Part shown: positions 16,832-26,852 of the stretch, one piece after another | Numbering within the stretch: the stretch's first letter is position 1 | Layout: each line of letters starts with the position of its first letter | Origin: Marisediminitalea alba | GTDB taxonomy: Bacteria; Pseudomonadota; Gammaproteobacteria; Enterobacterales; Alteromonadaceae | Assembly: GCF_002993365.1 (NCBI RefSeq) | Contig: NZ_PVNP01000065.1 | Coordinates: 1-32,720, forward strand | Reading direction: 5' to 3' | DNA length: 32,720 bases | Program-made: the position numbers and the translations under genes | Notes under the pieces: model-generated | What the model was told of the DNA's origin: nothing | Databases searched by the model: none | Seen by the model: the letters and a program-made list of their open reading frames with translations, nothing else

Positions 16832-19800
16832 AGCGAGTAAGTCATCCCCAGGAAGTATTGGGTTCCGAAGAACTGAATGGTTCCTGTTTGTTCAGGCGAG
16901 GTGAAATAGCTTTTGGTGGGTTCATCGGTCAGGTTATTTATCTGGAACAACACACTTATGTTGTCGTTGATTTCATATGATGCCTGATAGTCCACCACTA
17001 ACTCGGAATCAAAATTGACGGTCTGATCGTTGACCGCGACCTGCTTGGAAACAAACGCGTCGCGGTAGCGGCCAGACACCCGGGTTTCAAACCCTTCGTA
17101 TTCCCAGAACAAGGTCATAGTGGCAACGTTTTCTGACAAGCCCGGTAGCTGGCTGGCATACACGCCATTGCCGACGGTGCGCTGTATCTCACTTTCGGTA
17201 TACGAATAGCTGGCATTAACGCCCAGTCCCGACCACATACCCGGTAAGTCACTGTATATCTGGGTATAAGCCAGCTCTATACCGCGAATGTAACCGCCGC
17301 GGGCATTATTAATAGCGGTTTCATAGCGACCATCAGTGGTAGGCACCGTAACGGTAACCGGCGCTCCGGTATTATCTACAACCGGCTCAGGCGCCTGACC
17401 CGGATAATCGGCTTCGTAAAACACCGGTACAGTAACTGAATCCGGCACTACAAAGCCGTTACCTTCAAAGTCATAGGGTTCGATGGCGATGTTTTCGATA
17501 AACGACTCAATGTTCTTATAAAACCCTGCAACGACAATCGCGCCGTCACTATCATCAAAGTAGTGCTCATAGGAAATGTCATACTGAGTAGCGTAAAACG
17601 GATCCAGATAAGGGCTGTTATTCGATGACCCCGAAATGCGCGCCTGCTGATTGGATAAGGTAATCTCACCGGAGTCGCGGTTCTGCGTAGCACTGATTAG
17701 CTCAACATTGGTGGACGCATTGGCTGCAAAACGATTGATCGGAGCCCGACCCATTACCCGCGCAGCAGCAACACGAAGTTGCGAGTTATCAGTAAGCTGG
17801 AAATTTAAGTTAATCGACGGCAGGACATCGGTGTACTCGTAGGTGAGTATGGCCGGGCGATAGAAATTATTGATATAGCCAAGCTCATCGACAATATTTT
17901 GTGCCCCGGCAGTGGGATCGCTGACCTCTACATCCTGCCCGGTCTCCGGATCCTCCACAAACATGGTTGCTCTTTGCAGTGTGGTAGAGCTCTGTTTTGA
18001 TTTTACATAGCGAACGCCGATATTACCGGTAATCGGTAACCCGCCGATTTCAGTATCGATATTGGCCATCAGGTAAGCAGCTGAGACGGTTTCAAACACG
18101 TCTCCACTTTCCAGGACCGACCATGCGGTAGACACAGTGGCATCGTCAGGGCCATTAATTACACCCGGGTCTCCTGCTCCCCAGGTTTGGGCTGGTTGCG
18201 GTATCCCGGATGGGAACCAGGCTTGAAGCGCTTTGCCCAAATCAATGGAAAGGTAATTGGGAAAGTAAGCAAAGTCGCCCTGCCAATTTACCACTTCGGC
18301 TAAATCATCGGTCAGACGCAGCGGCGGCTGACTCGAGGAAAATGCCTGGTCGTTACCATATTCAAACACCGAGCGATCGTTACTGTAGGTGCGATCTGAG
18401 TAGCGGCCACCAAACTCGATTGATGATATGAAGTCGGTATCAATAAAATACTGGAAATCAGCCCGGTAGGCATCCAGTTCATCACTGTTAACATAGGGAT
18501 AAATGCCATACTTACTGACCATAACCCGGTCCAGATCGTTAAAAGCATCGGCCTGATTGAACTGTAAGTCCGGTAAGTCCATACCATTGAGCAGATACGA
18601 AATCTGTATATTTTCATCAAAACGCGGACTAGCGGCGGTGGCATCATCGCCAACCAGTGACCACAACAAGCCATTGCGGAAATTACTGTTAGCTTTTGAT
18701 AATGCAATATCAAACTGTGCGGCGAAATTATCGGTGATCTGCCAGTCAGCATTGATACCGTAGCTTTCTACTTTATCGAAATCCTGATTATCGTCATTAA
18801 CCAGTTCGATACGGGTTTCACTGCTATCGGAACGCACAAAAGTGCCGCCAACAACACTGTTATTCACCACCACCGGATTGTAAATTTCGGTATTAACACC
18901 ACCGAGTTTTACCCGGAAACCGCGGGCAAAGGCTTCTGAATCAAATTTGGATACGAAGGCATCAGCTTTTAAGGTGAAGTTATCCAGTGGTGCCCATTCG
19001 ATCGCCGCGACATAGCCGTTTCGGGTTTCTTCACCACCCTTGTGCTGCATTTCAAAGCCTTCGGAAATGAGTTCACATTCCAGGCATTGATCTTCCCGGG
19101 GCACATCTGAATTCGGGTTATAATTCTCCTCATCACCGGCCAGGCCATCGACATCAACTTCGGCATTGTAGGCAAAGCCGATAAACTGCGTAGAAACACT
19201 GGGTTGATATAACCTGGCGTAACCAAGGGAAACTCCCAGGGTGTCATCTAAGAACTTGCCCTGATAGGAAAAGCTCAGGCGATGGCCAAACTCTTCTGCA
19301 TCAGCCACTTCATTGGCCCGGTCATTAAACATACCGCGCACGTTGGCATCAAAGGTATGTTTGTCATCCTTAGCTAATGCACTTGCGGTTTGTAACTCAA
19401 CCGTACCGGCAACCCCGCCCTCAATCAGCGACGCTTTGGGTGATTTATACACGGCTGCTGAATTGATCAATTCAGACGGGTACTGATCGAATTCGATTGA
19501 ACGACTGCCACTGGTAGATACCTGTTCCCGGCCGTTCAGTGTCGAGAAGACAAAGTCTCCGGATAAGCCCCGAATATTAATTTCCGCAGCCTGACCACCG
19601 GTTCGTACCGCGGATATCCCCGGTAACCGGGTGAGTGCATCGGCCATACTGACGTCGGGCAAGCCGCCCAGGTCGTCTGCTGAGAGTTGTTCTGAAACGG
19701 TATCACCAAAACGCTTTTGGTTGAGTGACTGAATTAGACTGCTGCTAAAACCGCGCACCTCAATGCGCTCTATAGCTTCTTCCTGTTTTCCCTGGTCACT

Positions 19801-19899
19801 GTTTTGCGCTGAGTCTTGCGCCAAAAGCGGATAACTAGTGAAAACCAACCCACTGGTTAATAGTGCCAGAGTGATAGCACTGGGTTTGAACGTTTTCAT
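16828..19899 (-). CDS. TonB-dependent outer-membrane receptor, probably for maltodextrins
   Basis: Energy-coupled outer-membrane transporter of 1023 residues. A signal peptide (MKTFKPSAITLALLTSGLVFTSYPLLAQ) is followed by a TonB-box-like IERIEVRGF near 43-51. The plug has LGGLPDVSMADALTRLPGISAVR, INIRGLSGDF, LNGREQVSTSG, and PSELINSAAVYKSPKASLIEGGVAGTVELQT. This pattern is that of the Xanthomonas/Caulobacter-type receptors, many of which import oligosaccharides. A 22-strand barrel fills the rest and ends FFGTQYFLGMTYSL, with a final Leu rather than the usual aromatic residue. GGGGA precedes the ATG. It is the first gene of the operon with the pullulanase and has an operator shared with the amylase. 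The alpha-glucan substrate is inferred from that context. Confidence 0.92.
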   Translation of the reverse strand: MKTFKPSAITLALLTSGLVFTSYPLLAQDSAQNSDQGKQEEAIERIEVRGFSSSLIQSLNQKRFGDTVSEQLSADDLGGLPDVSMADALTRLPGISAVRTGGQAAEINIRGLSGDFVFSTLNGREQVSTSGSRSIEFDQYPSELINSAAVYKSPKASLIEGGVAGTVELQTASALAKDDKHTFDANVRGMFNDRANEVADAEEFGHRLSFSYQGKFLDDTLGVSLGYARLYQPSVSTQFIGFAYNAEVDVDGLAGDEENYNPNSDVPREDQCLECELISEGFEMQHKGGEETRNGYVAAIEWAPLDNFTLKADAFVSKFDSEAFARGFRVKLGGVNTEIYNPVVVNNSVVGGTFVRSDSSETRIELVNDDNQDFDKVESYGINADWQITDNFAAQFDIALSKANSNFRNGLLWSLVGDDATAASPRFDENIQISYLLNGMDLPDLQFNQADAFNDLDRVMVSKYGIYPYVNSDELDAYRADFQYFIDTDFISSIEFGGRYSDRTYSNDRSVFEYGNDQAFSSSQPPLRLTDDLAEVVNWQGDFAYFPNYLSIDLGKALQAWFPSGIPQPAQTWGAGDPGVINGPDDATVSTAWSVLESGDVFETVSAAYLMANIDTEIGGLPITGNIGVRYVKSKQSSTTLQRATMFVEDPETGQDVEVSDPTAGAQNIVDELGYINNFYRPAILTYEYTDVLPSINLNFQLTDNSQLRVAAARVMGRAPINRFAANASTNVELISATQNRDSGEITLSNQQARISGSSNNSPYLDPFYATQYDISYEHYFDDSDGAIVVAGFYKNIESFIENIAIEPYDFEGNGFVVPDSVTVPVFYEADYPGQAPEPVVDNTGAPVTVTVPTTDGRYETAINNARGGYIRGIELAYTQIYSDLPGMWSGLGVNASYSYTESEIQRTVGNGVYASQLPGLSENVATMTLFWEYEGFETRVSGRYRDAFVSKQVAVNDQTVNFDSELVVDYQASYEINDNISVLFQINNLTDEPTKSYFTSPEQTGTIQFFGTQYFLGMTYSL

Positions 19900-19967
19900 G
19901 TTTTCCCCATTATTAGTTATGTTGAGAAATGCTGTGCAACATTTCGCCGGTTTGATTACCGAATTTC

Positions 19968-19996
19968 ATACTAATTGCTAGGTGAAAAACTGAAAA
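19968..19996 (-). promoter_or_regulatory. Promoter of the receptor-pullulanase operon
   Basis: On the minus strand a TAGTAT -10 box lies at 19968-19973. The hexamer 17 nt upstream, at 19991-19996, is the poor match TTTTCA. The -10 box and its 31-nt distance to the operator core are the same as at the amylase promoter. The leader would be about 60 nt. Confidence 0.5.
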
Positions 19997-20001
19997 TGTC
20001 A

Positions 20002-20015
20002 TGCATACGTATTCA
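20002..20015. promoter_or_regulatory. LacI-family operator upstream of the receptor operon
   Basis: TGCATACGTATTCA, identical over 14 bp to the centre of the amylase operator at 5077-5090 and carrying the same single asymmetric pair. The core ATACGTAT is at 20005-20012. It lies about 100 bp upstream of the receptor start. Confidence 0.72.
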
Positions 20016-20111
20016 GTTAACTTTTTTTACAAATTTTTCACAATAGATTTATAGTAATAAAAGAGGAGATCCCTAAGGGCGTCTTAAATTGCCTATCTTT
20101 TTGATAAATAA

Positions 20112-20140
20112 TAAAAAAGCCCGCATAAAGCGGGCTTTTA
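20112..20140 (-). terminator. Rho-independent terminator of the sucABCD operon
   Basis: AAAAGCCCGC and GCGGGCTTTT arms around a five-nt loop; on the minus strand a run of six T follows the stem. It lies about 45 nt past the sucD stop. Confidence 0.93.
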
Positions 20141-20184
20141 CCAAACAATAAATTGTTAACGCATCGGCGCCAAACCAGAGGTAA

Positions 20185-21057
20185 TTACCAACCAGTTTGT
20201 TCGCGCAGTGCTTTACCGATTTCGGCCAGAGAGCGAACAGTTTTAACGCCTGCTGCTTCAAGGGCTGCAAATTTCTCGTCTGCAGTACCTTTACCGCCAG
20301 CGATAATCGCACCAGCGTGACCCATACGTTTGCCCGGAGGAGCAGTAACACCAGCGATGTAAGAAACAACTGGCTTAGTCACGTTTTCTTTGATAAACGC
20401 TGCCGCTTCTTCTTCTGCAGTACCACCAATCTCACCGATCATAACAATCGCTTCGGTTTGAGGATCGTCCTGGAACAACTTCAGGATATCGATGAAGTTA
20501 GAACCCGGAATTGGGTCACCACCAATACCAACACAGGTAGACTGACCAAAACCTTCGTCAGTAGTTTGTTTAACTGCTTCGTACGTAAGCGTACCAGAGC
20601 GTGAAACAATACCAACTTTACCAGGCTTGTGGATATGACCAGGCATGATACCAATCTTACACTCACCCGGAGTGATTACACCCGGACAGTTTGGACCAAT
20701 CATGCGTGCGCCTTTAGCATTTACGTATTCTTTAACGTAAAGCATATCCAGCGTAGGAATACCTTCAGTGATACAAACCACTAATTCGATACCTGCATCT
20801 ACTGCTTCAACAATTGAGTCTTTACAGAAAGGTGCTGGTACGTAAATAACCGTAGCTGTGGCGCCAGTTGCTTCAACGGCTTCACGAACTGTGTTAAATA
20901 CTGGCAGGCCCAAGTGCTCAGTGCCGCCCTTACCTGGCGTTACACCGCCAACCATTTGCGTACCGTAAGCAAGCGCTTGTTCAGAGTGGAAAGTACCCTG
21001 ACCGCCAGTGAAACCCTGACAGATAACTTTAGTATCTTTACCGATCAAAACTGACAT
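20185..21057 (-). CDS. sucD: Succinyl-CoA synthetase, alpha subunit
   Basis: With SucC, converts succinyl-CoA to succinate with formation of ATP or GTP in the TCA cycle. The 290 residues match the usual length. An N-terminal CoA-binding Rossmann domain ([13 protein letters not shown], 16-28) is followed by [20 protein letters not shown] (121-140), SRSGTLTYE, and the active-site His247 in [17 protein letters not shown], which takes up the phosphate. The start overlaps the sucC stop by one base (TAATG), and it is the last gene of sucABCD. Confidence 0.97.
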   Translation of the reverse strand: MSVLIGKDTKVICQGFTGGQGTFHSEQALAYGTQMVGGVTPGKGGTEHLGLPVFNTVREAVEATGATATVIYVPAPFCKDSIVEAVDAGIELVVCITEGIPTLDMLYVKEYVNAKGARMIGPNCPGVITPGECKIGIMPGHIHKPGKVGIVSRSGTLTYEAVKQTTDEGFGQSTCVGIGGDPIPGSNFIDILKLFQDDPQTEAIVMIGEIGGTAEEEAAAFIKENVTKPVVSYIAGVTAPPGKRMGHAGAIIAGGKGTADEKFAALEAAGVKTVRSLAEIGKALREQTGW

Positions 21058-22223
21058 TATTTGCCCTCCGCAGCTGCAACAACTTTCTCTGCTGCATCAG
21101 TTAATGATTCTGCAGCGATGATATCCAAACCAGAGTTACCCAGCACTTCACGGCCAAGCTCTGCGTTGGTACCTTCAAGACGTACAACAACCGGAACTTC
21201 AACGCCCACTTCTTTCACTGCGCCAATGATACCTTCTGCGATCATGTCACAACGTACGATACCGCCAAAAATGTTAACCAGAACGGCTTTGACGTTGTCG
21301 TCAGACAGAATGATTTTGAATGCTTCGGCTACACGCTCTTTAGTCGCGCCACCACCAACATCCAGGAAGTTAGCCGGGCTACCGCCATGCAGGTTTACGA
21401 TGTCCATGGTACCCATAGCCAGACCCGCACCGTTAACCATACAGCCAACGTTACCGTCCAGTGCTACGTAGTTCAGTTCGTACTGAGCCGCATGTGCTTC
21501 ACGAGCATCTTCCTGTGAAGGATCTTTCATGTCCTTCAGCTTAGGCTGACGGTACATTGCGTTGCTGTCTACGCCCAGTTTAGCGTCCAGACAGTGCAGG
21601 TTTCCGTCTTCTTTGATGACCAGCGGGTTAATTTCGATTAACGCCAGATCCAGGTCTTCAAACATTTTCGCCAGACCTAAGAAAATCTGTACGAATTGCT
21701 TAACCTGTACGCCTTGCAGACCCAGTTTAAACGCCATTTCGCGCGCCTGGTAAGGCTGAGGACCAACGATTGGGTCGATTTCAGCTTTCAGAATTTTTTC
21801 CGGGGTTTCTTCTGCAACGGTTTCAATCTCAACACCGCCTTCAGTAGACGCCATGAAAACAACGCGGCGTGTGCCACGGTCTACCACAGCACCTAAGTAC
21901 AATTCGTTTGCGATATCAGTGCAAGATTCTACTAAGATCTTGCTTACAGGCTGACCGTTCTCGTCAGTCTGAAATGTCACCAGGTTTTTGCCTAACCACT
22001 TTTCAGCAAAAGCGCGAATTTCGTCTTTGGTTTTTACCAGCTTAACACCGCCGGCTTTACCACGGCCACCAGCGTGGACCTGACACTTAACAACCCATTC
22101 GTTACCGCCAATACGGTCAGCAGCTTCTACTGCACCTTGAGGGGTATCTGATGCGTATCCTTCAGAAACAGGTAAGCCGTATTCTGCGAATAGCTGCTTA
22201 CCTTGGTATTCATGCAAATTCAT
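21057..22223 (-). CDS. sucC: Succinyl-CoA synthetase, beta subunit
   Basis: Nucleotide-binding partner of SucD, 388 residues as in E. coli. An ATP-grasp domain begins [19 protein letters not shown] and includes [16 protein letters not shown] (46-61). The C-terminal ligase domain carries [18 protein letters not shown] and [22 protein letters not shown] precedes the ATG. A 139-bp gap with two hairpins separates it from sucB, whereas it overlaps sucD by one base, so sucCD expression may be set partly independently of sucAB. Confidence 0.97.
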   Translation of the reverse strand: MNLHEYQGKQLFAEYGLPVSEGYASDTPQGAVEAADRIGGNEWVVKCQVHAGGRGKAGGVKLVKTKDEIRAFAEKWLGKNLVTFQTDENGQPVSKILVESCTDIANELYLGAVVDRGTRRVVFMASTEGGVEIETVAEETPEKILKAEIDPIVGPQPYQAREMAFKLGLQGVQVKQFVQIFLGLAKMFEDLDLALIEINPLVIKEDGNLHCLDAKLGVDSNAMYRQPKLKDMKDPSQEDAREAHAAQYELNYVALDGNVGCMVNGAGLAMGTMDIVNLHGGSPANFLDVGGGATKERVAEAFKIILSDDNVKAVLVNIFGGIVRCDMIAEGIIGAVKEVGVEVPVVVRLEGTNAELGREVLGNSGLDIIAAESLTDAAEKVVAAAEGK

Positions 22224-22283
22224 GGTGTTTCTTTCCGATTATTATTTAAACGAAAGCCAATATCTGGCTCGACTAATTCCCAA

Positions 22284-22340
22284 CTGGTATCCGTCCCCAA
22301 ATACCAGCATGTAAAGATGATACATGAGTATCATCTTTAC
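22284..22340. repeat. Two hairpins in the sucB-sucC gap
   Basis: A perfect 13-bp inverted repeat (22311-22323 and 22328-22340, loop ATGA) is followed in the reading direction of the operon by a second, 7-bp hairpin (CTGGTAT/ATACCAG, 22284-22290 and 22301-22307). Neither is followed by a T-run, so they do not look like simple terminators. mRNA processing or stabilising elements between the E1/E2 and ligase genes are more likely. Confidence 0.75.
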
Positions 22341-22362
22341 ATATAGTTATGCTACGAAAGTC

Positions 22363-23877
22363 TTACACATCCAGAAGCAGACGCGTTGGATCTTCCAGCA
22401 TTTCTTTAACGGTGACCAGGAAGCCGACCGATTCTTTGCCATCGATGATCCGGTGGTCGTAAGACAACGCAAGATACATCATTGGTAAAATTTCAACTTT
22501 GCCATTAACTGCCATTGGACGATCCTGGATCTTATGCATACCCAGAATAGCGCTTTGTGGCGGGTTAATGATTGGCGTAGACATCAGTGAACCAAACACA
22601 CCACCGTTGGTGATGGTGAAGTTACCACCTTGCAGCTCTGCCATAGACAGTTTGCCATCACGGCCTTTAATAGCCAGTTCCTTGATACCTTTTTCGATAC
22701 CGGCCATACCCAGAGTATCTGAGTCTTTCAGTACCGGGGTAACCAGACCACGCGGTGTAGACACTGCGATAGAGATATCAAAGTAGTTGTGATAAACAAT
22801 ATCATCACCGTCCAGTGAAGCATTCACTTCAGGGAAACGCTTCAGCGCTTCAGTAACCGCTTTTACATAGAAAGACATAAAGCCTAAACGGATGCCGTGA
22901 CGCTTCTCAAAGCCTTCCTGATACTGCTTGCGCAGGTCCATGATAGGCTTCATGTTAACTTCGTTAAACGTGGTTAACATTGCGGTAGAGTTTTTCGCTT
23001 CCAGCAGACGGTTAGCAATGGTTTTACGCAGGCGTGTCATTGGAACACGTTTTTCACTACGCTCACCAGCAGGCGCTGCAGGTGCTTCTTCTGACGCAGG
23101 GCTGGCCGGAGCCGGCTTGCTGTCAGACTTCAGGTACTGCTCAACATCTTCTTTGGTGATGCGGCCGTTCTTGCCTGAACCTTTTACTTTTGCCGGGTCA
23201 ACGCCTTTTTCTGCTAACAGGCGACGTACCGACGGACTGAGCGCATCACTGTCACTGTCGTCACTGCTTTCTTCGCTGGCAGCAGCGGCTGGCGCAGATG
23301 AACCTGCACCTTCGGTGAATTTAGCAATCACTTCCTCGGCAGTTACCGTGGTGCCTTCCTCTGCCAGTACTTCGGCGATAGAGCCGTCAGCCGGCGCCAC
23401 CACTTCCAATACTACCTTATCGGTTTCGATATCAACCAGATTCTGGTCGCGGCTTACTTTTTCGCCTGGCGCAACGTGCCAGGTAGCAATGGTTGCATCA
23501 GCCACTGACTCAGGCAGCACAGGTACTTTGATGTCAACGGTTTCACCGCTTGCTTCTGGCGCTGCTGGAGCTTCTTCTTTGGCAGGCTCAGCGTCGGCTT
23601 TGTTTTCTGATTTGCTTTCAGATTTGGCCGGTGCAGCACCGCCCTCTTCCAGTTTAGCAATCACTTGTTCACCAAGTACGGTTGCACCTTCTTCATCGAT
23701 AATCTCACCGATAACACCATCTGCAGGGGCAACAACTTCCAGTACCACCTTGTCCGTCTCAATGTCTACCAGGTTCTGGTCGCGTTTTACACTGTCCCCG
23801 GCTTTTACGTGCCAGGTTGCAATCGTGGCGTCGGCAACTGACTCGGGTAGAACCGGAACTTTTATCTCAATTGTCAT
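22363..23877 (-). CDS. sucB: 2-oxoglutarate dehydrogenase E2 (dihydrolipoyl succinyltransferase), two lipoyl domains
   Basis: Core of the 2-oxoglutarate dehydrogenase complex; moves the succinyl group from E1 to CoA. The 504 residues exceed the ~405 of E. coli SucB because there are two lipoyl domains, residues 2-77 (Lys43 in ETDKVVLEV) and 114-189 (Lys154 in the same motif), nearly identical in their cores. They are followed by Ala/Pro/Glu/Ser-rich linkers. The E1/E3-binding domain is at 212-249 ([27 protein letters not shown]), and the catalytic domain from ~277 ends with [10 protein letters not shown] (His475, Asp479). An AAGGA site precedes the ATG, nine nt after sucA. No E3 gene lies in the window. 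Confidence 0.97.
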   Translation of the reverse strand: MTIEIKVPVLPESVADATIATWHVKAGDSVKRDQNLVDIETDKVVLEVVAPADGVIGEIIDEEGATVLGEQVIAKLEEGGAAPAKSESKSENKADAEPAKEEAPAAPEASGETVDIKVPVLPESVADATIATWHVAPGEKVSRDQNLVDIETDKVVLEVVAPADGSIAEVLAEEGTTVTAEEVIAKFTEGAGSSAPAAAASEESSDDSDSDALSPSVRRLLAEKGVDPAKVKGSGKNGRITKEDVEQYLKSDSKPAPASPASEEAPAAPAGERSEKRVPMTRLRKTIANRLLEAKNSTAMLTTFNEVNMKPIMDLRKQYQEGFEKRHGIRLGFMSFYVKAVTEALKRFPEVNASLDGDDIVYHNYFDISIAVSTPRGLVTPVLKDSDTLGMAGIEKGIKELAIKGRDGKLSMAELQGGNFTITNGGVFGSLMSTPIINPPQSAILGMHKIQDRPMAVNGKVEILPMMYLALSYDHRIIDGKESVGFLVTVKEMLEDPTRLLLDV

Positions 23878-23886
23878 CTCTGTTCC

Positions 23887-26712
23887 TTATTTTATCGTGA
23901 GAGCGTCTTCAACCAGGGCTTTTTGTTGCTGGTTGTGAACGGATAAATAACCTACGGCTGGCGACGCTGATGCCGCCCGTCCCGCATATGTTAACTTGGC
24001 ACCATCTGGGATTACCTGCCAGAAGTGATGTTGGCTACAATACCAGGCACCCTGGTTCTGTGGCTCTTCCTGACACCAAACCCAATCTTTAACATGGCTG
24101 TATTCAGCCACAATCTTCGCGCATTCTTCCTGCGGGAACGGGTATAACTGTTCCAGACGAATAATGGCGACATCGGTTTGTTCATTCTTACGGCGTTGAT
24201 CAAGCAGGTCGTAGTAAACCTTACCAGAACACATCACCACACGTTTTACATCTTTAGCAGGCAGTTCATCCACTTCGCCAATCACGTTGTGGAATACGCC
24301 TTCAGACAGTTCTTCCAGTGAAGAAACCGCCATGGGATGACGCAGCAGTGACTTAGGTGACATCACAATCAATGGCTTACGCATTGGGCGAATCACCTGA
24401 CGGCGGATCATGTTGAACACCTGAGCTGGGGTTGAAGGCACACAAACCTGCCAGTTGTGATCGGCACACAGTTGCAGGAAACGCTCAAGACGTGCTGAGC
24501 TGTGCTCCGGGCCCTGACCTTCGTAACCATGTGGTAACAGCACTGTCAGACCGCATAAACGACCCCATTTGGCTTCACCTGAACTTAAGAACTGGTCGAA
24601 TACCACCTGGGCACCGTTGGCAAAGTCACCAAACTGCGCTTCCCAGATAGTCAGACAAGTTGGCTCAGCTGTGGCGTAACCGTATTCAAATGCCATAACC
24701 GCTTCTTCAGACAGAACCGAGTCATAAATCTCGATAGCTTCCTGATCTTCGCTGATATGCTGAAGTGGCATGTACGTTGAGGCATCAGCCTGGTTATGTA
24801 AAACCGCATGGCGATGGAAGAATGTACCACGGCCTGAATCCTGACCGGTCAGACGGATACTGGTGCCACCCTTAACAATGGATGCGTAAGCCAGCAGTTC
24901 GGCCATACCCCAGTCGAGGTTACGCTCACCGGCAATCATGGCTTTACGGTCGTTATAAACCTTATTCACCCGTGACTGTAATTTTACGTCTTCCGGGAAC
25001 GACACCAGGCGATCACCCAGTGACTTAAGTTCATCCAGACTAATGCTGCCATCGTACGGCGTATCCCAGTCATGGCCGAGATACGGGTGCCAGTCAACAC
25101 TGTGCTCGGTCATTGGCCGCCATTCTTCAACCACGCAGGCGCCATGGTCCATAGCAGCCCGATAGTCTTCGATAAGTTTATCGGCATCCTGTTTGCCCAA
25201 TACACCTTCGGCAATCAGCTGTTCGGCATAAAGCTCACGTGGTACCGGATGCTTCTTAATCTTCTGATACATCACCGGCTGTGTAGCATTCGGCTCATCC
25301 GACTCGTTATGGCCGTGACGACGATAACAAACCAGATCAATCACTACGTCGCGCTTAAATTTGTTACGGAAATCAAGCGCCAGCTTGGTAACAAATAATA
25401 CAGCTTCAGGATCATCTGCATTCACGTGCAGAATCGGCGCCTGAACCATTTTAGCGATGTCAGTACAGTACTGGGTAGAACGGGTATCTTCAATTTTCGA
25501 GGTAGTGAAACCAACCTGGTTGTTGATAACGATTCGAACCGTACCACCTACTGCAAACCCGCGGGTTTGCGACATGTTGAAGGTTTCCTGAACCACACCC
25601 TGACCGGCAATTGCCGAGTCACCGTGGATAGTTACCGGCAGAACCTTAAGTGCGCTGTTTTCGCGACGGTCAAGACGGGCACGTACTGAGCCCATAACCA
25701 CCGGGTTAACAATTTCAAGGTGTGACGGGTTAAAAGCCAGCGCCAGGTGAACGTTACCGCCCGGCGTAGCGAAGTCTGAAGAGTAACCGGCGTGGTATTT
25801 TACGTCACCAGCGCCCAACGACTCGTCGTGCTTGCCGCCAAATTCATCAAACAGTACTGACGGGTTTTTACCCAGTACGTTAACCAGCACGTTAAGGCGA
25901 CCACGGTGAGCCATGCCCACAACCACTTCTTTAGTACCTTGCGAACCGGCCTCTTTAATCAGCCCTTTCAGCATCGGGATCAGCGCATCGCCACCTTCCA
26001 GTGAGAAACGCTTAGCGCCCGGGAATTTCGAGCCCAGGTACTTTTCCATACCGTCAGCGGCAACCAGGCCTTTGAGGATATCAATTTTCGAATCGCGGTC
26101 TAATTCAGGACGCGCTTCGACTGATTCAATACGTTGTTGTAACCAGCGCTTTTGCTCGGTATCGGTAATGTGCATATATTCTGCACCGATTGAGCTGCAA
26201 TAGGTTCTGTTTAATGATTTAAACAGTTCACCTAATGGCATGGTTTCCTTACCGATGGCGTAAGAACCAACGTTGAAAACCGTATCAAAATCCGTCTCGG
26301 ATAGATTGTGATGCGACAACTCCAGGTCTCTGACCCGTTCCTGTTTCCACAATCCCAGCGGATCGAGGTTGGCATGCTGGTGCCCACGGAATCGATAGGC
26401 GTTAATTAACTGCAACACCTTAACCTGTTTCTGGTCAGACTGATTACTGCTCGCTGTGGTAGCAGAGCCACTGCTACAACGGGCCAGTGGTCCCAGAGAC
26501 GCCAGTTTGCGGAACTGGTCTTTGATAAGGCTATGGTTACTTTCTAATTCCACCCCATCCACTTTGGGTAAAGCGTCAAAGGTTTCACGCCAGGAATCAG
26601 AGACACTCTGCGGGTCGTCAAGGTAGGCTTCGTACAATGCTTCCACATAGGCAGCATTGGCTCCAGCCATGTGCGATGAGTCCCACCACGCTTTCATCAC
26701 GCTTTCTTGCAT
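23887..26712 (-). CDS. sucA: 2-oxoglutarate dehydrogenase E1 component
   Basis: Thiamine-diphosphate enzyme that decarboxylates 2-oxoglutarate and passes the succinyl group to SucB. The 941 residues fit the family (933 in E. coli). The N-terminal E2-contact segment (MKAWWDSSHMAGANAAYVEALYEAYLDDP) is followed by YRFRGHQHANLDPLG, GMAHRGRLNVLVNVLGK, the diphosphate-binding HGDSAIAGQGVVQETFNMS...NNQVGFTTS region, and the C-terminal transketolase-like part (RGTFFHRHAVLHNQ, PHGYEGQGPEHSSARLERFLQLCADHNWQV). The ATG at 26712 has AAGG at a good distance; an ATG five codons later is less well placed. A terminator after sdhB lies just upstream, so sucABCD probably has its own promoter plus read-through. 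Confidence 0.97.
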   Translation of the reverse strand: MQESVMKAWWDSSHMAGANAAYVEALYEAYLDDPQSVSDSWRETFDALPKVDGVELESNHSLIKDQFRKLASLGPLARCSSGSATTASSNQSDQKQVKVLQLINAYRFRGHQHANLDPLGLWKQERVRDLELSHHNLSETDFDTVFNVGSYAIGKETMPLGELFKSLNRTYCSSIGAEYMHITDTEQKRWLQQRIESVEARPELDRDSKIDILKGLVAADGMEKYLGSKFPGAKRFSLEGGDALIPMLKGLIKEAGSQGTKEVVVGMAHRGRLNVLVNVLGKNPSVLFDEFGGKHDESLGAGDVKYHAGYSSDFATPGGNVHLALAFNPSHLEIVNPVVMGSVRARLDRRENSALKVLPVTIHGDSAIAGQGVVQETFNMSQTRGFAVGGTVRIVINNQVGFTTSKIEDTRSTQYCTDIAKMVQAPILHVNADDPEAVLFVTKLALDFRNKFKRDVVIDLVCYRRHGHNESDEPNATQPVMYQKIKKHPVPRELYAEQLIAEGVLGKQDADKLIEDYRAAMDHGACVVEEWRPMTEHSVDWHPYLGHDWDTPYDGSISLDELKSLGDRLVSFPEDVKLQSRVNKVYNDRKAMIAGERNLDWGMAELLAYASIVKGGTSIRLTGQDSGRGTFFHRHAVLHNQADASTYMPLQHISEDQEAIEIYDSVLSEEAVMAFEYGYATAEPTCLTIWEAQFGDFANGAQVVFDQFLSSGEAKWGRLCGLTVLLPHGYEGQGPEHSSARLERFLQLCADHNWQVCVPSTPAQVFNMIRRQVIRPMRKPLIVMSPKSLLRHPMAVSSLEELSEGVFHNVIGEVDELPAKDVKRVVMCSGKVYYDLLDQRRKNEQTDVAIIRLEQLYPFPQEECAKIVAEYSHVKDWVWCQEEPQNQGAWYCSQHHFWQVIPDGAKLTYAGRAASASPAVGYLSVHNQQQKALVEDALTIK

Positions 26713-26774
26713 TATTGTGCCTTGCTAGGTTGTCAATAAAACTATCAGGTCAGATGTCTTACCCGACCACATTT

Positions 26775-26811
26775 ACAAAAAAATAGCCACCCCATAAGGA
26801 TGGCCATTTAT
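26775..26811 (-). terminator. Rho-independent terminator between sdhB and sucA
   Basis: On the minus strand AAATGGCCATCC pairs with GGGGTGGCTATTT across a TTAT loop, with two G-U pairs, followed by a run of seven T. It ends the sdhCDAB transcript about 43 nt past the sdhB stop. Confidence 0.85.
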
Positions 26812-26852
26812 GCATTACTCACTTGTTACTGAAGCAGTAATCAAGTTAATTG

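Noticed and set aside
20721..20729. ACGTATTC-like word resembling the alpha-glucan operator
   Set aside because: Lies inside sucD codons, lacks the left half of the palindrome and is not near a promoter.
22928..23938. Long plus-strand open frame opposite sucB (336 codons)
   Set aside because: Its sequence is a Ser/Ala/Thr-rich mirror of the Ala/Glu-rich linkers and duplicated lipoyl domains of sucB, without domain character; the sucB frame is certain.
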